Below, one piece after another: positions 35,527-45,036 of a DNA stretch of 64,000 nucleotides. The stretch covers positions 1 to 64,000 of the forward strand of contig CANNQP010000022.1 in NCBI GenBank assembly GCA_947507875.1, in the 5' to 3' direction. How positions within the stretch are numbered: the stretch's first letter is position 1; each line of letters starts with the position of its first letter. Under the pieces are notes generated by a model that did no database searches, was not told the origin of the DNA, and saw only the letters and a program-made list of their open reading frames with translations. This DNA is from Verrucomicrobiaceae bacterium (GTDB taxonomy: Bacteria > Verrucomicrobiota > Verrucomicrobiia > Verrucomicrobiales > Verrucomicrobiaceae). Both the position numbers and the translations under genes were made by a program.

Positions 35527-37956
35527 TCACTTCGCACCTGCCGCTTCCTGGCGAAGTTGTTCAAGACGCGAGAGCGGCTTGGGGGGAGTCGTAGCCTTCG
35601 GGGCTTCTTTAGGTTTGTTGGCCGCAACCACTTGGGCAGCAGGAGATGTGACCGCCTTACGAGGCGCATCAATGCGAAGCGTGGAGCCAAGGGCAATACG
35701 GTGGGCCGTCGTTCCCCCTTCGACGGGGACATCGACTAAAACAAAAAGGTTTGCCTGCTTACCTACCGGAGATTTATCGGTGGTGACTACCTTGAACGAT
35801 ACTTCCTTGGTATCCTTGCTGATTTTGGCAGGCTCGATTTGAATCGTATCAGGAACGCCCACGATGCGAGCCGTTGCTTCTCCTTGGAATGGCTTGCTTA
35901 ATTCTAGTTTGGCGACCATGACTGTTTCTTTGCCTTGCTCGACGGCAGTCAAGGGAATCGCAGGTGCGGTAAGATAGGCTGTATCGGTTTTGATCTGACA
36001 AAACGGAGCCGCATTGTAAACCCGCCCATTGCCAGCGTCTGCTTCTCCCATCACGGTAAATTCATGAGCAGCTGCAGCAACGGCAGAGTTCGCATCAAGT
36101 TGAAACGAGCACTCGTTTTGACCTTCGGGAATGGTTTGTTCTCCCAGGCTGCTTATGCCAACAGGTTTCCATGGCATGAGGACACGAATTGGTGCCTTAA
36201 ATCCTTCTTTGCGCTTCGCCACAACTTTCATCTGCATGATGCCGTTGGCCACAAGAGGCACAGTTGGCTTTACGATTTCGAGCGAATAAGGTGCCTCTTC
36301 CACCACCGCCACGGGAAGCTTGTCTTCAAACTCAGTGTAATAGACGACGTTACCAGCGCGAACGATGTCGAATTCTTGTCGCATCTTGCCAATAATCTTC
36401 TGGGCAGGATCGACAGGCTTTAGCACGATTGGCACTACAGCGGCGCCAATCGGCGCATCAGCGGCAGCCTCAAACATCAGAGGCATTCCCGGCTGATCTT
36501 TGGGGGCAAGTTGGGTGAGCAATTTGACACCTGTCGGCAAACCTGAAGCTTCAAATTTAAAATCTCCGTTGACGGCACTTCTCGTGAAGTTTTGCAACAA
36601 AACCATACGCCCTCCCTTCGGAATAGCCATAAACTGGCGGTACTGTGAATCATTCACCGAATAGTGCGGGGAGGCAAAAGTGAGCTGAGGCTGGCTTGCA
36701 ACGAGCTCAAGGCGATAGACAAAATTAGGACCTCCCCGCTCCAAGTGATCGGTAACGCGAATGAAATAATCTCCATCTGCAGGGATATTCAGGGTCTGCT
36801 TGCTATCTAGACGGCGACGTCCACCACCATCGTCATTCCCGCCGAGGCCATTGCCTTTTTCGTTATAGACGTTGACCACCGAGTCTAGCGGCGATCCAAG
36901 ACTTTGAGCATAAGCTTGCAACACCACTTGTTGGCCTTTTTTAAACGGAACCTTGAAGTAATCGACATCGCCTGGACGCTCAATAATACCATTCAAAGCG
37001 ATCGGTTCGCCTATCGAAGAAGCGGTTGCTTTAGCCTGCTCATCGTTTGGCTCAGCTTCCAGGAGGTTGTCGAAATCGACGAGACGGAAGGGATTGCCAG
37101 AAGGAGCTGGCTCTTGAGTTTTGGAGAGCAGCATGAAACCCGGGTCCGTTTCATTGGGGAGCTTCACCTCTTCCTCAAAGGTGGAATCCTTTTCAATAAA
37201 GCGAACTTTGGTCGTGCTGGCTACTTTACCTCCCGCAGGATAAAGAACATCAGGACGGCGGAAGCTACCCACATGCAGACGATAATAATTGTTGCCACCG
37301 CCGCGATAGCTCGACTCTCGGATCATGACATAATAATCTCCATCGTATTCAGCGACGAAGGAGCAGTAGCCATCTTGGCGATGCAAAATGGTGTCATCAG
37401 AAAAGGCTTTTTCGAATCTATCCTTGTCAATGATTGCGATGTATGGATCGAAAGTGGTGTAGCCAAGGCGTAAGCCATCGGCTTCCACAGAGATACGCTG
37501 ACCTTTCTTGGCGGTGATCTTGTAATAATCCACGTCCTCGCTGAGCACGACACCCTCAATGGTCTGATTGAAGGTGATAGGTTGCGCCGCCTCCATCTCA
37601 CTATTTGGCTCTTTCTCATCCAGATTGGGGAAAGGGCCGACGAAAAACTGACGCACGTGGGAAATACCCGACTTTGTTCGAATGCGAAGCAGGTGATTCC
37701 CGAGCGGCACATCCGGAGCGACCGCAATGGTCAGCTGAACCTTGTTGTTTTCCACTTTTTCCACACTTTTCTGGGTAATCCCAGGGCTGAAAAACATCAG
37801 AGATTCGAAGTCTGCGAGCCGACTGCCCGTGACCGTGAGCTTCCACTCGGCACCACGAGGACCTCCATTGGGGATGGTGGCGGAAAATTCCGGGTAGGCA
37901 GCAGACGACAGGGTCGCAACGGCAAACAAGGAGGTGATTAGAAGACGGGGGGACAT
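35527..37956 (-). CDS. Secreted PPC-domain repeat protein
   Basis: The ATG at 37956 (MSPRLLITSLFAVATLSSAAYP) gives 809 residues with a signal peptide; an ATG four codons earlier is possible. After an IPT/Ig-like domain (about 20-105) come two bacterial pre-peptidase C-terminal-like beta domains: EKEPNSEMEAAQPI...DVDYYKITAKKGQ (about 110-235) and EAEPNDEQAKATA...DVDYFKVPFKKGQ (about 300-430). Ig-like repeats follow and the tail is Ala/Pro/Lys-rich. There is no catalytic domain. It is the first gene of a pair with the DUF1549/DUF1553 protein, a pairing common in this phylum, and may present or tether it at the cell surface. Confidence 0.86.
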   Translation of the reverse strand: MSPRLLITSLFAVATLSSAAYPEFSATIPNGGPRGAEWKLTVTGSRLADFESLMFFSPGITQKSVEKVENNKVQLTIAVAPDVPLGNHLLRIRTKSGISHVRQFFVGPFPNLDEKEPNSEMEAAQPITFNQTIEGVVLSEDVDYYKITAKKGQRISVEADGLRLGYTTFDPYIAIIDKDRFEKAFSDDTILHRQDGYCSFVAEYDGDYYVMIRESSYRGGGNNYYRLHVGSFRRPDVLYPAGGKVASTTKVRFIEKDSTFEEEVKLPNETDPGFMLLSKTQEPAPSGNPFRLVDFDNLLEAEPNDEQAKATASSIGEPIALNGIIERPGDVDYFKVPFKKGQQVVLQAYAQSLGSPLDSVVNVYNEKGNGLGGNDDGGGRRRLDSKQTLNIPADGDYFIRVTDHLERGGPNFVYRLELVASQPQLTFASPHYSVNDSQYRQFMAIPKGGRMVLLQNFTRSAVNGDFKFEASGLPTGVKLLTQLAPKDQPGMPLMFEAAADAPIGAAVVPIVLKPVDPAQKIIGKMRQEFDIVRAGNVVYYTEFEDKLPVAVVEEAPYSLEIVKPTVPLVANGIMQMKVVAKRKEGFKAPIRVLMPWKPVGISSLGEQTIPEGQNECSFQLDANSAVAAAAHEFTVMGEADAGNGRVYNAAPFCQIKTDTAYLTAPAIPLTAVEQGKETVMVAKLELSKPFQGEATARIVGVPDTIQIEPAKISKDTKEVSFKVVTTDKSPVGKQANLFVLVDVPVEGGTTAHRIALGSTLRIDAPRKAVTSPAAQVVAANKPKEAPKATTPPKPLSRLEQLRQEAAGAK

Positions 37957-38088
37957 GACGGTGAGCATACGCCGTCTGACTCTGAAAAATTTCGCTTTTG
38001 TGAAAAAGTCCTCCTCAGAAGCAAAAGAAGGCCATCCTTTCCTCAAGGTTGCCGGCTCTGTCTGGCGAAAATCTGGCGCCCAATAGCG

Positions 38089-38403
38089 TTAACTCATGAA
38101 CTTTAGGCCAAGAACACCGCAAATAATCAGGACCACGCAGGCCAATCGCCCCACCTCGCGAGGTTCTCCGAGGAAAAACATACCGACCATGGCGGTACCA
38201 GCTGCGCCAATGCCTGTCCAAACGGCATAACCTGTGCCGACCGGAATCGTTTTCAGAGCCTGGGCGAGCAAAGAAAAGCTAGCCATCATGGCGATCACCG
38301 TGGCTAGCGTGACACCCATTTTGCTAAAGCCTTCGGAAAGCTTGAGCCCAATTGCCCAGAAGATCTCCAGGAATCCTGCTAAAATCAGATAGATCCAGGC
38401 CAT
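38089..38403 (-). CDS. SMR family exporter of the guanidinium (Gdx/SugE) type
   Basis: The 104-residue protein has four membrane segments. It begins MAWIYLILAGFLEIFWAIGLK with the essential Glu near 13 and has the Gdx-type signature PVGTGYAVWTGIGAAGTAMVGMFFLGE. This set is closer to SugE/Gdx than to QacE-type multidrug pumps. The family exports guanidinium with proton antiport. No guanidine riboswitch is visible; it starts 13 bases after the AAA ATPase gene and so is probably expressed from that promoter. Confidence 0.9.
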   Translation of the reverse strand: MAWIYLILAGFLEIFWAIGLKLSEGFSKMGVTLATVIAMMASFSLLAQALKTIPVGTGYAVWTGIGAAGTAMVGMFFLGEPREVGRLACVVLIICGVLGLKFMS

Positions 38404-38416
38404 GGGATTGCTCCCC

Positions 38417-39856
38417 CTAGGGTTCACGCTGTTGGGGCGCACTTGGCGAGCTCAGAGAAAGAGATTTTCTAACCTCATGAGCATAGGTGTCCGGCGAAGC
38501 GTGCTGGGAATGTTCGCGAGCTCCCTCGAACCAGGTATGCGTACTAGGCGTATGAGAGCGAGCAACGGCCAGCAGGGTCTCCATGCTGATGGGGACAGGA
38601 TGTCCACTGTGGATCGCTGCGGAGAGGGTCATTTCGGCAGCTCGATCAAAGACAAACTTCAAATCTGCTCCTGAAAACCCTGGTGTAGCCTCCACAAGAG
38701 CCTGGGGATCAAGGTTCGAAATTGGCTTATCCTTCGCCAGCAAACCGATGATCTGCTCGCGGGCGCCGTTGTCAGGCGGAGGCACAAAAACTGCCTGATC
38801 AAAGCGCCCAGGGCGTCGAAAGGCTGGATCAAGCGCCCAAGGCTGATTGGTGGCTCCGATAACCAAGACACGCTGATTTTCACCCCTCACGCCGTCCATT
38901 TCATGCAAAAACTGGTTCACGAGATTGCGCAGTTGGCTTTCCCTGATGTGGCGCCTATCCTGAGCTAGGGAATCGAGATCGTCAAAAACCAGAACGCATG
39001 GAGCGTTGGCGCGTGCTGTCTCAAAGATCTGATGCAAGTTCCGCTCGGTGCTGCCGAAATAGGGATCAAAAATCTCGTGCAAACCAACGGAAAGATAGTT
39101 GCAGGCGACTTCCCCAGCCACAGCTCTAAGCATGAGAGTTTTACCACAGCCCGGCGGCCCATAGAGCAAAATCCCTCCGCCAGTACGCCGACCATAGGCT
39201 TTGTATAGATCGGGATACTGTAGTGGATAAACGATCTTCAGCCTGATTTCCTCCTTCAGTTCATCCATGCCCCCCACATCGGCAAAAGTCACACCATGTC
39301 GTGCTGGATCGCCTGGGGAGTAAAAGGTTTCGGGGCGCCAATCGAAGGGAGGCTCTTCCATCGGGTCTTCCGCAAACTCCTGAGCGCTGTCCCCCTCATC
39401 ATAAGACTCGGGTAAAGCTGATTCTGGCGTAGGCGCGGGTGAGGTTCGTCTCGCATCTCGCGCTGTGAAGCCAAGTTCCCTTTCGAGAACGGGGTCGCTA
39501 AGTGTGCTATCGATCTGAGCAGCACGCTCGAAGTGCTCAAGAGCCTTGGCTCGATCCTTCTCAACCCAAAAAACACGACTCAGTAGCAGGTGGGCTTGAG
39601 CGTCATTCGGGTTAACCTGCAAAACGCGTTCTGCACGCACTGCAGCGCCTGAGGTTTCCCCCTGCATAAAGAAAACCCTAGCGACTCCCATCTGGGCATC
39701 CACGTGGCTGGGATCAATCTCTAGCACACGCTCAAAGCTATCTCTTGCGTCTTCCAAATGCAGTTTTTCCAAACAAGCATGACCATAAAGGAGCAATAAA
39801 GAAAGATTGTCCGGCGATTGTTCGAGCGCATCGCGGATGGCCTGGAGAGATGACAT
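38417..39856 (-). CDS. TPR-AAA ATPase
   Basis: The ATG at 39856 (MSSLQAIRDALEQSPDN) gives 479 residues; the frame is open for 65 codons upstream without domain character. Residues about 5-125 form TPR repeats (FERVLEIDPSHVDA, AERVLQVNPNDAQA, FERAAQIDSTL), followed by an acidic linker and a single AAA module (about 185-440). Walker A is GPPGCGKT at 233-240; Walker B is VLVFDDLD near 288-295 with Asp where the catalytic Glu is usual. Sensor 1 is GATNQPW and the arginine-finger region AFRRPGRFD. It resembles Cdc48-like unfoldases with a protein-binding TPR in place of the N-domain. Target unknown. Confidence 0.87.
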   Translation of the reverse strand: MSSLQAIRDALEQSPDNLSLLLLYGHACLEKLHLEDARDSFERVLEIDPSHVDAQMGVARVFFMQGETSGAAVRAERVLQVNPNDAQAHLLLSRVFWVEKDRAKALEHFERAAQIDSTLSDPVLERELGFTARDARRTSPAPTPESALPESYDEGDSAQEFAEDPMEEPPFDWRPETFYSPGDPARHGVTFADVGGMDELKEEIRLKIVYPLQYPDLYKAYGRRTGGGILLYGPPGCGKTLMLRAVAGEVACNYLSVGLHEIFDPYFGSTERNLHQIFETARANAPCVLVFDDLDSLAQDRRHIRESQLRNLVNQFLHEMDGVRGENQRVLVIGATNQPWALDPAFRRPGRFDQAVFVPPPDNGAREQIIGLLAKDKPISNLDPQALVEATPGFSGADLKFVFDRAAEMTLSAAIHSGHPVPISMETLLAVARSHTPSTHTWFEGAREHSQHASPDTYAHEVRKSLSLSSPSAPQQREP

Positions 39857-40049
39857 GCCTTGCATTTCAAGTAGAATGACAGGCACAGCAACACCGCACC
39901 CGTAGGCATGAGTTAATCGGGCTGGAGCCTCACTGCCACAGATTTCTTTGCCTCTGTCGGCAACTTGGTCGAATGATCTTTCCTGCTCGCATGTCGGACC
40001 CAGTGCTGAGTTTGTCTTGCCTCGCCATCTCCCAAAAACTGATTCGCAC

Positions 40050-40763
40050 ATGAAACGTCGCCTCCTTCTGAATGTCGTCTTGTCCGCTCACCTGACTTCT
40101 ACGCTACATGCTGAAGATGCTCCAGAGCCAACTCCGGAACAAGTCCTCGTTCTCGTCCGCCAAAGCTACGCTTTACAGAACTACCGCATGGCAGGCGTGC
40201 TGCGCGACGACAGTAGCAATCAAATCGAACCGCTAGAGCTGACGCTTTCCGGCGATATCATGCGCTTCCAGTTTAAAAATCAGCCGCCTGAGACCGTCCA
40301 GCTCGACTTGACCACCACGCCCGCCACCCTTTGGCAAGTCAAGGCGAGCGGCAGTTCTCCTGTGCCCATGGCAAATGCAGCAAACTCGGTGCGTGGAATG
40401 GATTTCAACTACGAAGACCTTTCGCTACGCTTCACTTACTGGAAAAACGTCAAGATGATGGATGCCAATGCACGGCTGACCGCCGCACGCATCAAGTGTT
40501 GGCTCGTCCGTGTCACAGCACCGGACACCAAAGGACCTTACTACACCGTCGATTTGTGGGTGGAAAAAGAAAGCGGTGGAGTCGCCAAAATGGAAGCTTA
40601 CAACACCGTGAGCCAAATGGTGAAACGCTTTCAAGTCACCAAGATCCAGAAAATCGATGGAACCACGGTGTTGAAGGAAATGCGGATTGAATCATTCGAC
40701 CCCTTGAATGGAGAGCCAAAGGGAAGAACTTATCTAACCTTAGATATGCCTCAAAAGCAATAA
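40050..40763 (+). CDS. Outer membrane lipoprotein-sorting (LolA-like) protein
   Basis: The ATG at 40050 (MKRRLLLNVVLSAHLTSTLHA) gives 237 residues with a signal peptide ending near 21. The mature part is a LolA-like half-barrel: MAGVLRDDSSNQIEPLELTLSGDIMRFQF near 46-74, FNYEDLSLRFTYWKN near 122, CWLVRVTAPDTKGPYYTVDLWVEKESGGVAKMEAYN near 151-186, and KRFQVTKIQKIDGTTVLKEMRI. Related proteins may carry lipids or lipoproteins in the periplasm. It is divergent from the TPR-AAA gene and followed by a histidine phosphatase gene. Confidence 0.75.
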   Translation: MKRRLLLNVVLSAHLTSTLHAEDAPEPTPEQVLVLVRQSYALQNYRMAGVLRDDSSNQIEPLELTLSGDIMRFQFKNQPPETVQLDLTTTPATLWQVKASGSSPVPMANAANSVRGMDFNYEDLSLRFTYWKNVKMMDANARLTAARIKCWLVRVTAPDTKGPYYTVDLWVEKESGGVAKMEAYNTVSQMVKRFQVTKIQKIDGTTVLKEMRIESFDPLNGEPKGRTYLTLDMPQKQ

Positions 40764-40818
40764 TCTGCCCAGCACTGGCCTTGCCGACACGCCACTTGCA
40801 TGTCATGACGCGGGTGCT

Positions 40819-41460
40819 TTGAAACTGCATCTTCCCCATCATCCCACCCAGCTCTATCTAATTCGTCATGGAGAAGTCGAGGAGCGCTATCACCGGGTCT
40901 TTGGCGGATGCCGTATTGACATGGGGCTTTCCCCTTTGGGGCATCAGCAGGCAAAAGCCGTTTCTGACTGGCTTAAAGATACGCCAGTGGATGCCATTTA
41001 CGCTAGCCCGCTGAAGCGTGTGCAAGAGACCTTAGCCCCACTGGCTGAACGCACAGGGCTCAAGCCCATCAACATTCCTGCCCTACGTGAGGTCGATTTC
41101 GGCGACTGGACCGGCTACCGCTGGGAAGGCGTGCAGGAGCATTTCGGTGTCAGCGCCTTTGATTGGCTCGAAGTGATTGAATCCAAAGGCATCCCCAATG
41201 GTGAATCGGCGATCGAGCTAGAACACCGCGTGCAGCCTGCCCTCCTCAAAATCCTACACGACAATCCCCACCGACGTATCGCCGTTTTCTGCCATGGCGG
41301 TATCATCCGGGTGATCCTTGCCCTCATGCTCCAGCAGCCCCTACGGCACATGGCTCACTTTAACATTGATTATGGAAGCATCAGCGTTGTCGAGATTCAG
41401 CCAGAAAAAAAACACGCCTTCGAGATCGAGCTGCTGAACTTCTGCACACCGATAAGCTGA
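40819..41460 (+). CDS. Histidine phosphatase family protein
   Basis: The 213-residue protein starts with a TTG at 40819; no ATG or GTG precedes the core. The RHG motif LIRHGEVEE near 14-22, YASPLKRVQETL near 62, the acidic EVDFGDWTGYRWE near 91, and FCHGGIIRVIL near 156 with the second catalytic His define the phosphoglycerate-mutase-like phosphatases. The specific substrate cannot be told; alpha-ribazole phosphatase and general phosphosugar phosphatases share this form. Confidence 0.88.
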   Translation: MKLHLPHHPTQLYLIRHGEVEERYHRVFGGCRIDMGLSPLGHQQAKAVSDWLKDTPVDAIYASPLKRVQETLAPLAERTGLKPINIPALREVDFGDWTGYRWEGVQEHFGVSAFDWLEVIESKGIPNGESAIELEHRVQPALLKILHDNPHRRIAVFCHGGIIRVILALMLQQPLRHMAHFNIDYGSISVVEIQPEKKHAFEIELLNFCTPIS

Positions 41461-41463
41461 GCA

Positions 41464-43191
41464 TCACAGGGCTCTCCCTAAGAAACGCTTCTCCTCAGGC
41501 AACAAAAGCTCTGAGGAGATTTTTTCTGCGTATTGAAAAGCATCGGCAGTATGTCCACCATGGGCAAGCAAACCAGCAAAAACCGAACGCTGCCAGGCTG
41601 ATAACGAACTGACCTCACGAACCGCGCTAAGGTGCTTCGCCATCACTTCGTCCTGCCCCATCCGATAAGCTGCCAAAGCAAGACACAAGCGAATATCATC
41701 GGATTCATCCAATGCCGAGGCAGGCAGCGATTGAATTTCACCCCAAGCTAACTCCAAATCCTGACCACAAAGCAGACGGAGGTAGAGATACTGGACTGAA
41801 AACCTGCGATCCTTCGGACGCTCTTGTTGCAATGCTGCCGACGTGCGGAGGAGCTCAGCGGCATTGCCTGCATGTCGTGCGACCTCCATCACCTTTTCCA
41901 GCATCGACACACGCTCACCAGGCTGATGATCGGCCAGACCTCGATAAAACGAAATAGCGAGATCCCACAACCCTGCATGATCCGCCAAAGCGGCACCTGC
42001 CTTTCCCAGCGCTGCCTGTCTTCCACGACCAGAGGCCTCCCAAGCGGCCAACAGATGCTGACGCGCACGTGTGGGTTCTTTGTCAATCTGCAAGGTCGCC
42101 TGAGCACGCCAAAAAGAAACGTATCCAGCTGAGACAGGCATACCGACTGGGCGTGCCAGTAAATCCTCAATATCTTGCCAGCGCTTGAGAGCCGCAAGAG
42201 CCTGCAAATAAGGATCAATTAGGTCGGTAGAGTGAATGAAAAACTCACGAGGATGCAGAGCCAGCACTCGCTCAGCCATGCCTTGCTGCAAGAGCCAGAG
42301 CAAGCAGGGGCGCAACTGATCCGCAGGTAAATTGGCCATGCGTTGCGACTCCTGATCCAGGATTTCCTGCCGACGGTCGGGCTGCGCACGCAACAGCGCA
42401 GTCAACACTTCCAGACGTAAACTTTCAGGCAGTTCAGGGTGCCTTTCAATGCGATGAAAAAGACGATCAGCTTCGAGAGGCAGCAAGTCCTGGTCCTTGG
42501 CTAGTTGCTCCAAGGCTTTGCGCGCTTGCACATCTCTACCATCAGCCAAACTCCATAGCTCAGACTTTGCTCTAGACCTAACCTCTTCGAAGGGTTCTTT
42601 CAGATCCATGATGGCCAACCGCAATCGAGCATCCCTGTCACCTACCCTCAACCCGAGAGATCTTCGCAGCGTCTGATCTGACAGGCTGCGCTCTCCCCGC
42701 TGACTCTGAAGGGAAGAAAGCACCTCCAAAGCTTCAGGGCCCTCGCGCAGAGTCGCAGGCAATCGAGCTAGTGTGTTTTCAGCTTCGAGAACAGATTGCG
42801 TCTCGGCATACAATCGAGCCATGGTCAGCAAGTCAGACTCTGACGCTGCGCCTGTTCCATCCAGCAGGCGTAGGTAATGCAAAGTCGAATGTGCGGGTCC
42901 CTTCGTTTTGATCAAAAAATCGGCTGTCACTCGCAGCAAAGCTGGATGGTCAGGTCGCCAAAAAGCCGCTTTGGCCAGTGCCGTGCGTGCCTCATTCCAA
43001 GTCTCTGCTTGGATGAAGTTAGCTGCATGCTCGGCATGATACGCCGCCATCAAATCACGAGCTCCCCCCTTGGCTGGCTTCCATAAAAACAAACCCACTC
43101 CGCCCAAAACAAAACACGCTAAAAGGCTGATCGTCAGCCAAGGCTTGCCAGGCTCGCCAGGAAGTGGTGCAGAAGCGGGGGAATTGCTCAT
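41464..43191 (-). CDS. Membrane-anchored TPR-like repeat protein
   Basis: The 575-residue protein has one N-terminal membrane segment (about 18-36, WLTISLLACFVLGGVGLFLW) and then a long all-helical, Leu/Ala/Arg-rich region that looks like degenerate TPRs, such as NFIQAETWNEARTALAKAAFWRPDHPALLRV near 57-87. No enzymatic motif. It starts 11 bases after the SUMF1-like gene and should be its operon partner. Function is not recognised. Confidence 0.72.
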   Translation of the reverse strand: MSNSPASAPLPGEPGKPWLTISLLACFVLGGVGLFLWKPAKGGARDLMAAYHAEHAANFIQAETWNEARTALAKAAFWRPDHPALLRVTADFLIKTKGPAHSTLHYLRLLDGTGAASESDLLTMARLYAETQSVLEAENTLARLPATLREGPEALEVLSSLQSQRGERSLSDQTLRRSLGLRVGDRDARLRLAIMDLKEPFEEVRSRAKSELWSLADGRDVQARKALEQLAKDQDLLPLEADRLFHRIERHPELPESLRLEVLTALLRAQPDRRQEILDQESQRMANLPADQLRPCLLWLLQQGMAERVLALHPREFFIHSTDLIDPYLQALAALKRWQDIEDLLARPVGMPVSAGYVSFWRAQATLQIDKEPTRARQHLLAAWEASGRGRQAALGKAGAALADHAGLWDLAISFYRGLADHQPGERVSMLEKVMEVARHAGNAAELLRTSAALQQERPKDRRFSVQYLYLRLLCGQDLELAWGEIQSLPASALDESDDIRLCLALAAYRMGQDEVMAKHLSAVREVSSLSAWQRSVFAGLLAHGGHTADAFQYAEKISSELLLPEEKRFLGRAL

Positions 43192-43202
43192 GGCCTAGAA
43201 TG

Positions 43203-44843
43203 TCACGGCACCTGAAGCTGCAAAATCACACGAAAACCAATGTCGGCCCCCGCTTTATCTGCCGCATAGTGACGCCTCGCAGAAGTAAGCAACTTTTCAC
43301 GGTCAGCCGTCAACCACGAGCCTCCGCGCACGACACGATCCGTGTCTAGTCCTGGCCAAAAATCCTCACACCACTCGGCTGCATTGCCTCCCAACCCCTG
43401 AATGCCAAGCCGATTGGGAGGCTCAGCATTTACAGGTGCCGTGTAGGAAAAGCTGTCTGAGTAACCTGAGATCTTCGCCGCATCCAAATTCGTGCTGAGC
43501 ATCGGTGGCGGAAAGCTGCCTTCGGGCGACCATGGGAAGTGCCGTTGATCACCTTTGTCTTTCACAGCTGGATCTGTTCCCTTTTCATCAACTAAGCCTG
43601 CCATAGCACTCCACTCTACGTCTGTAGGCAGACGATACATTGCCTGCTCAGGAATCAACTTCAGGGAGCGATCTCGCGCTGACAACCAACGGCAAAATGC
43701 CTGTGCATCCTGCCAACTCACCCCGACGGCAGGATGCGTAGCTGTATTCAAAAAACCGGGCTTGTCCGTCCATTCACGACCAGCACCTTTAAGCCAAATT
43801 TCGTAATCCTGCACGCGCACCTCCATAGCACCAGCCAGTTTATGATCCCCCAGCGGCACGAACTCCATACCCAGACTGTTTTTGTAAACATTACCTGCCG
43901 TCGCAGGCTTCAACGCTGCAGCATCAGGTAAAGCCCTGGACGCATCCGTTGACATCAACTTTTTGCGCATCTCCTCCACCTCACTCCGATTCACGGGGCC
44001 ACCCATCACCTCGTTACGACGCTGGTCACGCAGTCTTTTTTTCTCCTGCTCCATCGTCACCAACATCACCGCCGTTCGCTGACGATCTTCAAACACACAA
44101 CGGAACCCGACGGTCGGCATACGCAACTGGCCAGGCACTTTGTAAAGATAGGATGAGCGTAGGCAATCCGATCGAAAGTACGCCCAAGAGCCACCTCGCA
44201 GCACCCCATCTTGCTCGGCACGCACTTCCCCTTTCCAGGTCCATTCCCAGACATTACCGGCCAGATCATAAAGGCCTTCTGCACTGGCTTTGAACTGGCC
44301 AACCGGTGCAGTGAAGATCTGCCCATCAGAATAATTTGGAATCTCTCCCTCTGCAAAATTACCTACCCCCTTCGGCGGCGGCCACTCCTGACCCCAGGGA
44401 AATGCCCGATCATCCCGAACCTGTTCATCCATATCCAGGTCCGTCTTGCGTGTGCGCAGCAGCCCCACCGCCGTGTCCCATTCCTCCGAGGTCGGTAGAC
44501 GGTAGCTCTGCGATTCTTGCAACTTGCCCTGCTGACGCTCCTTGTCCGTGAGCCACGCGCAAAAAGCCTGCGCATCTTGCAAGGTGACCATCACCACCGG
44601 ATGATCCGGGCTCTGAGCAAAGTGTGGCTTGTGATCCCAAGCGTACTTGGAATCTGCCAAAAAAAACTGCCACTGAGCCACCGTTGTCTCATGCTGAGCA
44701 AAAAGCACAGGCGTGAATGGAATCGTCACAAACACTTCTCCCATCACTTCACTGCGATGCTGCTTTATTGCCTGAGCCTCTTGCCCATAGGCATCAGAGA
44801 CCACAAAAACCAACGGGAGAAACAGCAGACAAAAAAAGCGCAT
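43203..44843 (-). CDS. Tandem SUMF1-like (formylglycine-generating-enzyme fold) protein
   Basis: The 546-residue secreted protein (signal peptide about 1-20) carries two FGE-sulfatase domains, about 28-250 and 320-545, each with the pattern HPVVMVTLQDAQAFCAWL / HPAVGVSWQDAQAFCRWL, YRLPTSEEWD / YRLPTDVEWS, NVWEW / NAAEWC, and a late RGGSW box. In true FGE two Cys follow GGS at +3 and +8. Domain 1 keeps only the +8 Cys (GGSWAYFRSDC) and domain 2 keeps neither, so sulfatase maturation is unlikely. It is probably a structural or binding module acting with the TPR protein. Confidence 0.85.
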   Translation of the reverse strand: MRFFCLLFLPLVFVVSDAYGQEAQAIKQHRSEVMGEVFVTIPFTPVLFAQHETTVAQWQFFLADSKYAWDHKPHFAQSPDHPVVMVTLQDAQAFCAWLTDKERQQGKLQESQSYRLPTSEEWDTAVGLLRTRKTDLDMDEQVRDDRAFPWGQEWPPPKGVGNFAEGEIPNYSDGQIFTAPVGQFKASAEGLYDLAGNVWEWTWKGEVRAEQDGVLRGGSWAYFRSDCLRSSYLYKVPGQLRMPTVGFRCVFEDRQRTAVMLVTMEQEKKRLRDQRRNEVMGGPVNRSEVEEMRKKLMSTDASRALPDAAALKPATAGNVYKNSLGMEFVPLGDHKLAGAMEVRVQDYEIWLKGAGREWTDKPGFLNTATHPAVGVSWQDAQAFCRWLSARDRSLKLIPEQAMYRLPTDVEWSAMAGLVDEKGTDPAVKDKGDQRHFPWSPEGSFPPPMLSTNLDAAKISGYSDSFSYTAPVNAEPPNRLGIQGLGGNAAEWCEDFWPGLDTDRVVRGGSWLTADREKLLTSARRHYAADKAGADIGFRVILQLQVP

Positions 44844-45036
44844 GGGCGAGTAATGCTCCCATAGAATCGACCAAAACCGATCAGGTCAAGACAGCAAATC
44901 ATGCGGTTTGACCAAACCCTGAGCGTCAAATTCGCCACACACGAAGGTGGCAGAGTTTGGCGAAAGAAAAGACTTGGGATGTTTTGTGAAACCTGATAAG
45001 TCCCTCATTTTCTTGACTCCATTGCCCCGATTTCTG

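Noticed and set aside
38047..38088. Upstream extension of the PPC protein to 38046 as its start
   Set aside because: The signal peptide begins at 37956 or 37968; the extension is basic and out of character.
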